Positions 35,430-46,262 of a stretch of 64,000 nt of DNA are shown here, piece by piece (positions within the stretch are counted from its first letter, which is position 1; each line of letters opens with the position of its first letter). This stretch comes from Tolypeutes matacus. Lineage: Eukaryota > Chordata > Mammalia > Cingulata > Chlamyphoridae. The notes below the pieces were generated by a model, which was not told where the DNA came from, did no database searches, and was given only the letters and a program-made list of their open reading frames with translations. The translations under genes were made by a program, and so were the position numbers. The stretch spans positions 159,046 to 223,045 of the forward strand of contig JAKSZT010054573.1 in NCBI GenBank assembly GCA_026826555.1, written 5' to 3'.

Positions 35430-35720
35430 ACTCACAAGATGCAGGGCAGGGCACCTGGGTACAGACCCAGCCAGCTGGGGCTTCCCCACCTGTAAAGTGG
35501 GATGCTCAAGACAGCACTTGGCTGCCTTTCCTAACAAGCTGCAACAGGCCAGCAAAGGAGAGAGGCTACTGACAGGTGCTGCACAGCTCGTACCAGGACA
35601 GACTTGGGTGTCAAAAGATTCGGGATCCAGTCCCGCTGGGCCTCTGATCAAGAGTGTATGACCCAGAACAAAACACCTTCACCAGTATTTCTGTCACTGC
35701 AATGATGATAAATGTCCTTT
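35430..35720 (+). repeat. MIR SINE relics
   Basis: Two MIR-like pieces: CTTCCCCACCTGTAAAGTGG (35,480s) and AGATTCGGGATCCAGTCCCG followed by TGACCCAGAACAAAACACC (35,610-35,690). Diverged and boundary-uncertain. Confidence 0.5.
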
Positions 35721-37350
35721 TCGAAATGAAACCCTGCCCTTATTATTTTCAGGTGTTACTTTGAGATTTAATCAATCCCTGCCCGTGATAAGCAATGGGG
35801 AATCAACGCCTACAAATCCTTGGGCTTCTCACACTGGGAACTCCATTCATCTAATCCATGACAGCCAATCAAACACCCACCTGTCCCCGTTTGCACAAGG
35901 GGAAAATTATCATCACGCAAAGTTCTATTCTCTAAGTAATTAAAACCACTCATAAGGTCGGACAGCATTAAAGAGAGGTAAGTAATTCATTTTGTAAAAT
36001 ATACGCTACGCAACGTTGAGAGAGATGTTTTCTTTTTCGGTGGAGAGAATATGGGGGTGATTCTGGTTGTCCACAGTTGAGACTGGCATGCATGTGTATG
36101 CACATACCTGTGCACAGGACCTGTGAGTTCAAGTTGAAAATCGTTAACCTTGAGTCACATTCTGGAAGGAATTCAGGAGTGAGAGCTGCTGCTTCTCCGG
36201 TCCCAATTTCTGGGCTTACTGCACACTGTATGATGACGCAAACTCCTAGCAAAATACTAAGATAAATGGAATCTCAAGCCCTGAGAATATGACTGGTGTT
36301 GAGAGGTACAGCCATTTCTCCCTTGTGTTATCTCATCTACTGAAATTTGAAAGGAAATGACTCATTTGAATACCGACTCAACTCTTACCTATTGAACGTG
36401 CTATCAAGCAAAACCACACAAACATAACCAAGAAGCTAAATCTGTTACTGTTGCACAGCATCAGACACCACCCTAAAATGATCCTAGCGTTTGTTTTTTA
36501 GCAATCCATCAATAATTTTTGAATCATCCTTCCCCTCCCTTTCCCTAGAGTATTCGGAAAGCTTACTTTACAGGGAAAAAAGAACTTATATTTAAAACAA
36601 ACACTGTAATAGGAGGAACTGGAATTGATATTTGGAAAGTGTTCCAACTGCGTGCTGTTGTGAAACCTTAAAAGGAGATAGTGGTGGCAGTGAATGCACA
36701 GAAGTGTGAATAATGACTTCAGAGAAATACAGCAAACAGACAAATCTCCCCCGGTCTTGCGTGGATTATAAGGCAGCTGAGTGCTTCAAAGGCAGCCTGG
36801 AGCTTGACACATAATAGATACTCAGCTAACTCATTTGCACAATAAAACATATGCCACATGTATTCACACATATACACACATCTTTGGAAAACACCGCATC
36901 TTGGCTAATGACGAGCAGAAACAAATTAGCAAGCCTGCCAATTTATAATTATATTTTTAAGAAATAACCTATCATTGCCTAACATAATCTGTGTTTTTCT
37001 TAGAACTGTCATCCTATAAAAAATACTGTCTTCAGATATGCATACAAGGGAATACGGGGTGAGGAGAGCTCGCGCATTCTCAGGGCACTCAGACACACGC
37101 AGTCTCATTAACAAGCAGCCATAGCTAACAGCAAGGCGGCCTTTAGGGGAGCAGAAGAGGCGTTACCAACACAAGTGTGCCCATCATACCTCTGCCTTTC
37201 TGGACTTATGAGCACTCACTTAACAGTCGGCCCTAATATGCAGACACAGGAGCCTAATGTACCAACCCAGTTAACCGAAACTCCGCCTTGGCAATCCTTA
37301 ATCAACTGGCATGCACGTGGAAGCACTTGGTGCAATGGTCAAAAGAGCCT
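35721..37350. other. Intronic sequence without a gene
   Basis: A weak MIR-like end (AGCTTGACACATAATAGATA) is near 36,800. Nothing else is recognised up to the L1 insertion. Confidence 0.45.
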
Positions 37351-40300
37351 GAGATGACATATACAGAACACTACACCCAAATACAGCGGGATTTACATTC
37401 TTCTCAAGTGAACATGGAACATACTCCAAAATAGACCACATGCTAGGCCACAAAACAACACTCAATGAATTCAGAAAGATTGAGATTATACAAAGTAATT
37501 TCTCTGACCACAACGGAATGAAGTTGGAAATCAATAAGGGCCAGAGAAACAGGTTAGGCACAAGGATATGGAAGTTAAACAACACACTCTTAGACAAACA
37601 GTGGGTCAAAGAGGAAATCTCAAAAGAAATCAGTAACTACCTTGAAACCAATGATAACAACAACACAACATATCAAAACCTATGGGATGCAGCGAAAGCA
37701 GTCCTGAGAGGGAAGTTCATAGCCATAAATTCATATATTAAAAAAGAAGAAAGAGCTAAAATTGAAGACCTAACTGCACACTTGGAGGAAATGGAAAAAC
37801 AACAACAAACTAAACCTAAAGGAAGTAGAAAGAAGGAAATAACAAAGATTAGAGCAGAACTAAATGAAATAGAGAATAAGAAAGCACTGGAAACAATAAA
37901 CAAAACCAAGAGTTGGTTCTTTGAGAATATCAATAAAATTGACAAACCCTTAGCCAGACTAACAAAGAAAAAGAGAGAACAGATGCAAATACATAAAATA
38001 AGGAATGAGCAAGGTGATATCACTACTGACCCCACAGAAATAAAGAGTATCATAAGAGGATACTTTGAAAAATTATATGCCAACAAGAATGACAATTTAG
38101 AGGAAATGGACAAGTTTCTAGAAACCCACAAACAGCCTACATTGATAAAAGAAGAAATAGATGAACTCAACAGTCCAATTACAAGAAAAGAGATAGACTG
38201 AGTCATCAAAAACCTCCCAACTAAGAAGAGTCCAGGACCAGATGGCTTCACAGCTGAATTCTACCAAACATTCCGGAAAGAGCTAACACCAATTCTACTT
38301 AAGCTCTTCCAAAAAATAGAAGTAGAAGGAATATTGCCTAACTCATTCTATGATGCCAACATTACCCTAATACCAAAACCAAATAAAGATACCACAAGAA
38401 AGGAAAATTACAAACTAATTTCTCTAAAGAACCTAGATGCTAAAATCCTTAACAAAATACTTGCTAACCGCATTCAACAACGTATCAAAAGGATTATACA
38501 CCATGACCAAGTGGGTTTCATCCCGGGTATGCAAGGATGGTTCAATATAAGAAAATCAATCAATGTAATACACCACATAAACAAACTGAAAGAAAAAAAT
38601 CACATGATCATCTCTATAGATGCAGAAAAAGCATTCGACAAAATACAGCACTCTTTCCTCATAAAAACACTACAAAAGATAGGAATAGACGGAAACTTTC
38701 TGAAAATGATAAAGGATATATATGAAAAACCCAAAGCTAACATCATTTTCAACGGTGAAATCCTAAAAGCCTTCCCTCTGAGATCGGGAACAAGACAAGG
38801 ATGCCCACTATCACCACTCCTATTTAACATTGTCTTAGAAGTACTTGCGCAAGCTGAGACAAGAAAAGGACATAAAAGGCATCCAGATTGGTAAAGAAGA
38901 AGTAAAAATTTTGTTATTTGCAGATGACATGATCCTATAGATAGAAAGCCCTGAGAAATCGACAACAAGGCTTCTAGAACTTATAAAGGAGTTCAGTAAT
39001 GTTGCAGGCTATAAGATCAACGCTCAAAAATCAGTAGCATTTCTGTACACCAATAACGAGCAAACTGAGGAGGAAATCAGGAAAAAAATACCATTTACAA
39101 TCGTAACTAAAAGAATCAAATACCTAGGAATAAATTTAACTAAAGATGTAAAGGACTTATATACAGAAAACTACACAACACTGTTAAAGGAAATCAAAGA
39201 AGACTTAAATAAATGGAAAAATATTCCCTGTTCATGGATGGGAAGACTAAACATCATCAAGATGTCTATCCTACCCAAACTAATCTACAGATTTAATGCA
39301 ATCCCAATAAAAGTCAACACTGTATTTTTTAAGGAACTGGAAAAATTAACCACAAAATATATTTGGAGAGGCAAGAGGCCCCGAATTGCCAAAGACATAT
39401 TGAAAAAGAAAAATGAAGTTGGAGGTATCACACTACCTGACTTTAAAACATACTACAAAGCTACAGTGATCAAAACTGCGTGGTATTGGCACAAGGATAG
39501 ACCTACTGACCAATGGAACCGAATTGAGAGTTCCGATATAGATACTCGCATATACAGTCATCTGATATTTGACAAGGCCACGAAGCCCACTCAGTTGGGA
39601 GAGAATGGCCTCTTTAACAAGTGGTGCTTGGAGAACTGGATATCCATATCCAAAAGAATGAGAGAAGAATACCATCTCACACCTTATACAAAAATCAACT
39701 CAAGATGGATGAAAGATTTAAATATAAGAGCCAAAACCAGCAGGGAAGCATCTACAGGACCTTGTAATAGGAAATGGTTTCATGAACTTCACAGCCAAAG
39801 CACGAGCAGCAAGAGAAAAAATTGATAAATGGGATCTCCTCAAAATTAAAAACTTCTGCACCTCTAAGGATGTTATTAAGAAAATAAAAAGGCAGCCTAC
39901 CCAATGGGAGAAAATATTTGGCAACCATATATCTGATAGGAGCCTAATATCCTGCATATATAAAGAAATCCTACACCCTGAAAATAAAAGGACAAACAAC
40001 CCATTTAAAAAATGGGCAAGTGACCTGAAAAGACACTTCTCCAAGGAAGAAATACAAATGGCTAAAAAGCACATGAAAAAATGCTCAACATCGCTTGCTA
40101 TCAGGGAAATGCAAATCAAAACTATAATAAGGTACCATCTTACACCCATCAAAATGGCAGCTATTAAAAAAACAGGAGACACTAAATGTTGGAGAGGATG
40201 TGGAGAAATAGGAACCCTCATCCACTGCTGGTGAGACTGCGGTATGGTCCAGCCACTGTGGAGGACAGTTTGACGGTTCCTCAGAAAACTAACAATAGAT

Positions 40301-41350
40301 CTTCCGTATGATCCAGCAATTCCACTGCTGGGTATATACCCAGAAGAACTGAAAGCAAAGACACAAACAGATATATGCACACCAATGTTCATAGCGGCAT
40401 TGTTCACCATTGCCAAAAGTTGGAATCAGCCCCGGTGCCCATCAACAGACGAATGGATAAGCAAAATGTGGCACATACATACAATGGAATATTACTCAGC
40501 GGTAAGAAGGAACAAAGTGCTAACACATGGAATAACGTGGATGAATCTTGAAGACCTTATGTTGAGTGAAGCAAGCCAGGCACTGAAGGATGAACAGTAT
40601 ATGACCTCACTGATCTGAACTGAGGAAAGTGAGCAGTCTCTGAGAACCATTGTCTGAAAGATAGGTTAACAAAGGAGAGTAAGAGAAGAGCAGGCTTTGA
40701 GCCATCTCCCATATGGACATAATCTATGGTAAAGGGATAGAGTGTGGTTGCATGTTGGGGGATGGGGCAGATGAGTGGTGGTGTTCCTGGGTTTGGTGGT
40801 GCAGTGCTGGCGGGCGGGTGGATTAGGAAGGGCAGGTTCAAATCCCCAGGGCATGTAACTGTGAATCTTGACATTCCATGGGTTGGGACAGGGTGGTATC
40901 ATGGGCCCTGGGGGGCTGGGGGGAAGGGAACAGTCAAGATCTAATGGGGTGTTTGGTGGTCATAGGGAAGGTTTTTCATGACCTTACAGTAATGGACACA
41001 GGACATGGTAAATATCATCAAAATTATTAAACTGTATCATCTAAATTGTAAACTGTACTATACTGTAAATCATTGACAATATTTAGTTGCTATATTTTGC
41101 TATCTGTATAATAGTTATAACAATGCTAACATCCAAAAAAAAAGGGGAGGGGTAGTTAATATGGGGTGGGGAAGGGGGGGATGGTTTGGTATCTGGGAGT
41201 CTCTGGCACTCCATGTATGACTTTGCTGTGACCTAAAACTTCTTTGAAAATTAAATGGAAAATTGGGAGACAATGGGGATTGAGAGGGGGAAGGTGTCAT
41301 GGCACACCGGACATCTGATAACGCAGTGATAAAAGGAAGGAAAAAAAAAA
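37351..41350 (+). mobile_element. Xenarthran L1 retrotransposon, 5'-truncated, ORF2 defective
   Basis: L1 copies itself by target-primed reverse transcription. This copy begins inside ORF2, after the endonuclease domain ([17 protein letters not shown] from 37,440), and includes the reverse-transcriptase region ([71 protein letters not shown] at 38,917-38,937) and the C-terminal cysteine-rich part ([15 protein letters not shown] near 40,190-40,230). ORF2 homology ends at 40,618. It is disabled by a TGA at 38,199-38,201, a frameshift near 38,850, a TAG at 38,938-38,940 directly after FADDMIL, and a frameshift near 39,735. The 3'UTR runs to an A-rich plus (AT)n tail near 41,350. The moderate decay suggests middle age. 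Confidence 0.93.
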
Positions 41351-41355
41351 AAGAA

Positions 41356-41386
<31 letters not shown>

Positions 41387-41393
41387 TTTTAAA
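41340..41393 (+). repeat. A-rich, (AT)n and poly(T) junction tract
   Basis: A run of A, then about eleven AT units, then 12 T. It sits where the first L1 3'UTR block ends and the second begins. It may be a former poly(A) tail or an internal simple repeat of the element. Confidence 0.8.
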
Positions 41394-43377
41394 GGCATTT
41401 CTTTTGCTTTTTTCCCCAGTTTTTTGAAATATCCCAATCCGCTTATTTTGTTTTGTTTTGTTTTTTGTTTATTTGTTTTGTTTTTGTTTTTTTTTTCCCC
41501 CAGTTTCCTTATGTTTGTCTCTTGCATGTAAGCTTATCATAGTTGTTTCTTTTTCCTAGTAAGTATATTTGATTATTTTATGGACTACATGTTTATGGAG
41601 GATTTGGATCACAAAAGGGTTACAATGGGTACTGCGGGGGATTATTGGTGGGGGGTGCCTGGGAGGGGGATTTCATGGGAATTAGTTCATCTGAATATAC
41701 ATGAAAGAGATACAAAATCGTTCAAAAGATCAAAAGATGGGGCATGGTCACGATGGGTGGACAATCACACAATAAATGAGGGACTCTGAATTCCTAGCCT
41801 GGAGAGCTCTGCCACAGTCTCCAAGGGAGCAGCAATAGTCCTCTGAGTGCAGGGACAGTGTCTGTCAAAAGAGGATGACCCACTGATGTGTTCTTTTTAT
41901 TGATGACTACCCTTGTGAGTCTTTGCTCTTGTAACTGAGACTTAGCCTGCAGTTGTGGGGTGCCTAAGGGTTGCCACCTGAGAGCCTCCTTGTTGCTCAA
42001 ATGTGGCCTCTCTCTAAGCCAAACTCAGCATATGAATGCATTACCTTCGCCCCAATGTGGGACATGACTCCCGGGGACGAGCCTCCCTGGCAACGAGGGA
42101 TTAATACCAAGTGCCAACTGGCAACACAACTGGAAAAAGACCTGGAATAAAAGGGGGAAAAGGTAAAGACAAATGAGTTCAAGTGGCTAAGAGGCTTCAG
42201 AGAGAGAGTCGGGAGGTCATCCCAGAGGTAACGCTTAGGCACACCTCAGTAGGAGCTCATAAAACATCTAAGTGCCTATCACCCCACACAGAGGGGCTCC
42301 TGAGAGCTCTGGAGACACCCAGGTCCTATATAAGGGGGGATAGCCCCAGAGACTGACGCCTTATCAGTGGGCTCTATTTTGGAATCTGTGCTCCTGAGAG
42401 TGACAGAATTGGACTCAAATAAGTTCTCCCTGCACATGGTTCATCAGTCCCTTCTATTCAAACTTATATGTGATGCTGGAGTTTTTAGGTGTACTTCCAG
42501 AGACTGGAGCCTCTGGCTGGTGGAGCTGCAACTCCTACCCTACAGCTCAATGGACTCATCCAAGTCACCTGGCGAGGAGACAACGATGGGCAACGGCCAG
42601 CCCAGGGAACAGAGAGGGCCTGCATCTGCAGGCAGGATCATCCCACCCACCATATCCATGGGATATAAGTCCTCTCTCACTTGGAGGTAGAGTGGACATC
42701 ACCATCCCAGGCCCCTCAGGATTGGGTGAAGAACTATGGACTAGAGTGGCCTTGATGGTATTCTGTTGTACACATATGGTGATTCTAGCAATGGAAGAAA
42801 TTATAACAATGAAGTGGAGCCAGTGGCCACTTGACACTTTCGGGGCAGGGAGGGGATGTGCAGTTGAAATACAGGGGCTTCGTTGGGATTTGGAGGTTGT
42901 CCTGAGTACCGCTGCGGCAACGGCTATAGGCCATTTTAAATCAGCACACACCACTCAGAACTGTGTGGGAGAGAGAGTGGTCTATGATGTGAACTGTGGT
43001 TTATGGTTGGTGGCAAGGCCCCAGTATGTGTAAGTCCATTGAGGGTGGTGGGCCACACTTGTGGGAGATGTTTGTGTGGGATGTGGTGGGAGGTGTGGGA
43101 GGTGGGGAACATGGGAATCCCAGTGGGTTCTGTGTAATATTTTAGGTAATCTAAACACCTCTTAAAATATATTTATATATATATATAAATAACATTTTTG
43201 TAAGCAAATGCACATATATGCATATATATTTATATATCATTTTACAAATATTGACATGTATTGTGAAAATTTTGATTTTTACCCACAATAAATAAATAAA
43301 TAAATAATAAAAATAAATAAATAAATAAATAAATGAATGAATGAATGAATGAATGAATGAATGAATAAATAAATAAA
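41394..43377 (+). mobile_element. L1 3'UTR block (second module or a second nested L1)
   Basis: This block lacks ORF2 but is collinear with the 3'UTR of the L1 at 55 kb over TTGTTACTCAAATATGGCC-like and GTGGGACATGACTCCC-containing segments (41,990-42,260 versus 55,930-56,200), and with the antisense piece at 32,686. It continues about 560 bp past the point where the 32.7-kb copy has its A tail and ends in a long (AAAT)n tract. The flanks AAAAGAGCCTGAGA (about 37,335) and AAAAGGATCCTGAGA (43,375-43,389) may be an imperfect target-site duplication of the whole unit. Confidence 0.8.
43268..43377 (+). repeat. (AAAT)n and (AATG)n microsatellite
   Basis: Tetranucleotide runs of AAAT, then about eight AATG units, then AAAT again. 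Probably derived from the A-rich tail of the L1. Confidence 0.95.
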
Positions 43378-43424
43378 AGGATCCTGAGAGCCAGGCCTCC
43401 AAAAGCTGCTCATTCCCCTTCACA

Positions 43425-43965
43425 GGAAGAGCAATGCGAATGGCTGAGACACAAGATCAAATATCCTACCTCACTAGTAATCAAGGAAATGCACTTATTT
43501 TTTAAAAAGAAGGCCACCTTTCCCCTGCTCAGCTGGCAAGATGTCACGAGCTGACCGGGAGGGCTGTGCCAGTCACCACCCGCTCTACTCTACAGCTGGC
43601 ACAACCCTGCAGAAAGCAATTTGGTACTTGGTCTCAAGAGCCCTCCAGTTCTATTTCTAGCCATCTATCCTCCAGCAAAACACTGGAAGCAATCTAAATC
43701 ACCAACATGTGTTAAATAAATTACAGTACATACACTTGATGGGAAAGACACATACAAATATTTCCAACAATATTGGCAGGTGATCAAATGCCTAGTATGT
43801 AAAGTAGATGATACATAACATAAAGCTGAATATACAGCATGTTGCATACATAAGTATATACAGGCTTGGAAAAACATATACTAAAACACTGATGTGATTT
43901 TCTATGCATGGGTTTTACAGGGGCCTATTTTTTTTTTTCTCCTAATAAATTTGATTTTTCAAATG
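43425..43965 (+). mobile_element. Old L1 fragment, ORF2 3' end
   Basis: It contains GCAATGCGAATGGCTGAGAC, CTCACTAGTAATCAAGGAAA, CCAGTTCTATTTCTAGCC and AAATAAATTACAGTACATAC, the order of the L1 ORF2 3' end in old families. Strongly diverged. Confidence 0.7.
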
Positions 43966-44939
43966 GCTGACAGCACATTATTTTTATAAACAGAAAAGAG
44001 TTATAAAATCCTCAGCAGGAAAGAATAAATGCTCAACTTCTTCTGCTGAGTTTTAATAAGGTAAAATAAGATAACTCTTTTACTCATTTACTTCCTTTTT
44101 CTTCAGCCATCTCTGGAGCTTTCCCTCACACCACGTGTTGTGCTGGGGAGGTTCTGTCAACCTCCTCAGAGCCAACTGTTTACATTTTTTATAATGTTAA
44201 AGTCTATAAACACGATATTAAATATTTATGGCTGGCATTTGCTGCTTCGAGGGGAAACTCTTACTGGGAGCCCACTTAACCTCCTAGCTGCGTTACCTAA
44301 GGCGCTTCACCCTGAAAAGCCGCTGACAGCTGCCCACAAGCCCCTGAGCTCACGGGTCTGGACGCCCCCCCGTCTAGCTGGCCCAGGGGCCTTGCTGCCT
44401 GAGCTGTGTGCTTATAGAAACCAAAATGGCAACGGCCCCAAAACTGCTTGTGTCCGTCAGACTTGATACTGCATTTATGAACTTTAATTAAATATCACAT
44501 TAAGCAATGAAGTAGGTATGAAAAAGATTTTCTTTTCTGCCAAAACTACTTTGAATGCTTTGTTGTAGACTTAACCAAGGCAGATGACAAAACAAAAATT
44601 TATTGTCAGATTGGCTGTGGGTCGGACAAGTTAAGAAGTAAAAAACGATAATAAAAACACAGATGGATTCCACACTGTGATGGCTTCACAAGTCTCTTTA
44701 AATTCTCACCCCCACTTTAAAGAAACCAATACAAAATTGAGAAGCATGCATTAAGGGAACGTTTTCTGAGGAAAGCTGACCCCACACTGGAATCGGAGGA
44801 CCTGAACTCCAAGAAGTTGTCCTATTCTCTACATCAAGATACTAGTGAATAAATCAACACTAATCTACTTTAACTTAATATAAAAACAAACAACCTCCAA
44901 GAGGTGAAGTTTAGCCTTTCTCCACCCCTCCACCCCCGA
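43966..44939. other. Intronic sequence without a call
   Basis: No gene, RNA or named repeat recognised. Confidence 0.5.
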
Positions 44940-45735
44940 GTCTGGGATGCTGAATGACTCTCTGTGAAGTACGAAAGGGGGTGAGTGATTGACTGAGATG
45001 TGTGGAAGGAGTTGAGTGACGTGATGTATGGAAAGGGGTAAGTGACTCTCTTAAGTATGGAAGGGGGTGAGTGACTATGAAGTGTGGGAAGAGGTGAGTG
45101 ACTGACTGTGAGGTATGAAAGGGGGTGAGTGATTGACTCTGTGAAGTATGGAAGGGGCTGAATGACTATGAAGTATGAAAAGAGGTGAGTGACTGACTCT
45201 GTGAAGTATGGAAGGAGGTGAGTGACTCAATTTCCATGAGGTATGTGAGGTGGTGAGTGACTGTGACGTATGGAAGGAGGTGAGTGACTGAAGTATGGAA
45301 GGGGATGAGTGACTGTGAAGTACGGAAGGAGGTGAGTGACTGACTGTGAAGTATGGAAGGGGGTGAGTGATTGTGAAGTATTGAAGGGGGCGAGTGACTG
45401 ACTCTCTGTGAGGTATGGAAGGCAGTGAGTGACTGTGAAGTATGGAAGGAAGTGAGTGACTCACTTTCAGTGAGGTATGGAAGGGGGTGAGTGACTGACT
45501 GTGAGGTATGGAAGGGGGTGAGTGACTGTGAGGTATGGAAGAGGGTGAGTGACTGTGAGGTATGGAAGGGGGTGAGTGACTGACTCTGTGAGGTATGGAA
45601 GGGGGTGAGTGACTGACTGTGAGGTATGGAAGGGGGTGAGTGATTGTGAAGTATGGAAGGGGGTGAGTGACTGACTCTGTGAGGTATGAAAAGGGGTGAG
45701 TGACTCTCTAAGTATGGAAGGGGGGAAAGAGTCAC
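44940..45735 (+). repeat. Variable-length minisatellite, about 26 units
   Basis: Tandem units with the core GGTATGGAAGGGGGTGAGTG are joined by spacers built of GACT and CTCTGTGA pieces, so the unit length varies, mostly between about 24 and 35 bp, often in steps of 4. The minus strand is open in two frames across it (Ser/His/Pro/Thr-rich); that follows from the repeat and is not evidence of a gene. Confidence 0.95.
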
Positions 45736-45799
45736 TTGACAGTAGAGAAATCTGGCAACCACCGCCTCTAATGATAGTGGCACTCACACCAGTGAGGTC

Positions 45800-46262
45800 C
45801 TGCTATGATGTGGTCTGTCCCAAAACCCAGGCTCAGAATCCCAAATTAAAGGACATCCCACAAAATATCAGACTGGGACTCCCTGTAACTCCAGGGCCAT
45901 GAAAGATAGGAAAGCCTGAGGAACCCTCACAGACTAGAGGAGACTAAGACCTGACAACTAAATGCAATGTGGAATCCTGGAGTAGATGCTAGAGCAACAA
46001 AATAAAAGACATTATGGAAAATGGTTGAAATCTTCAAAAAGCCTGGAGGATCGTTAACAATAAAAGAGTAAAAAAATAAAACATGAGGTATAGGTGTATC
46101 ATTTTTTAGGATTTCTCAGGCCTCCAGATGAAATGGCTCTGGCTTGAATGAGAGAAACCATCACTGAGGCCAGGGTCCTGGATCCTGACCCTCAGAAACG
46201 GGGTGAGAGCTGCTAAGTTTTGAGGTACTTTGTTACACAGCAATAGATAAGTAAGACAGGAG
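45800..46262 (+). repeat. Old interspersed repeat, probably L1M-type 3' region
   Basis: It contains CACAGACTAGAGGAGACTAA, GACCTGACAACTAAATGCAA, TGTGGAATCCTGG and, later, TTTGTTACACAGCAATAGAT. These are common phrases of old mammalian repeats, and probably two different elements are joined. Family assignment is uncertain. Confidence 0.5.

Noticed and set aside
38334..39825. Functional reverse transcriptase gene
   Set aside because: The reading frame is broken by two stops and two frameshifts and lacks the endonuclease part; it is a dead L1 copy.
44940..45735. Possible CRISPR array
   Set aside because: The units are tandem, spacers are short and built from the same GACT pieces, and the genome is mammalian; there are no unique spacers or cas genes.
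45075..45787. Ser/His/Pro-rich minus-strand frames of 106-205 codons
   Set aside because: They are translations of the minisatellite; periodic units without stops keep several frames open at once.
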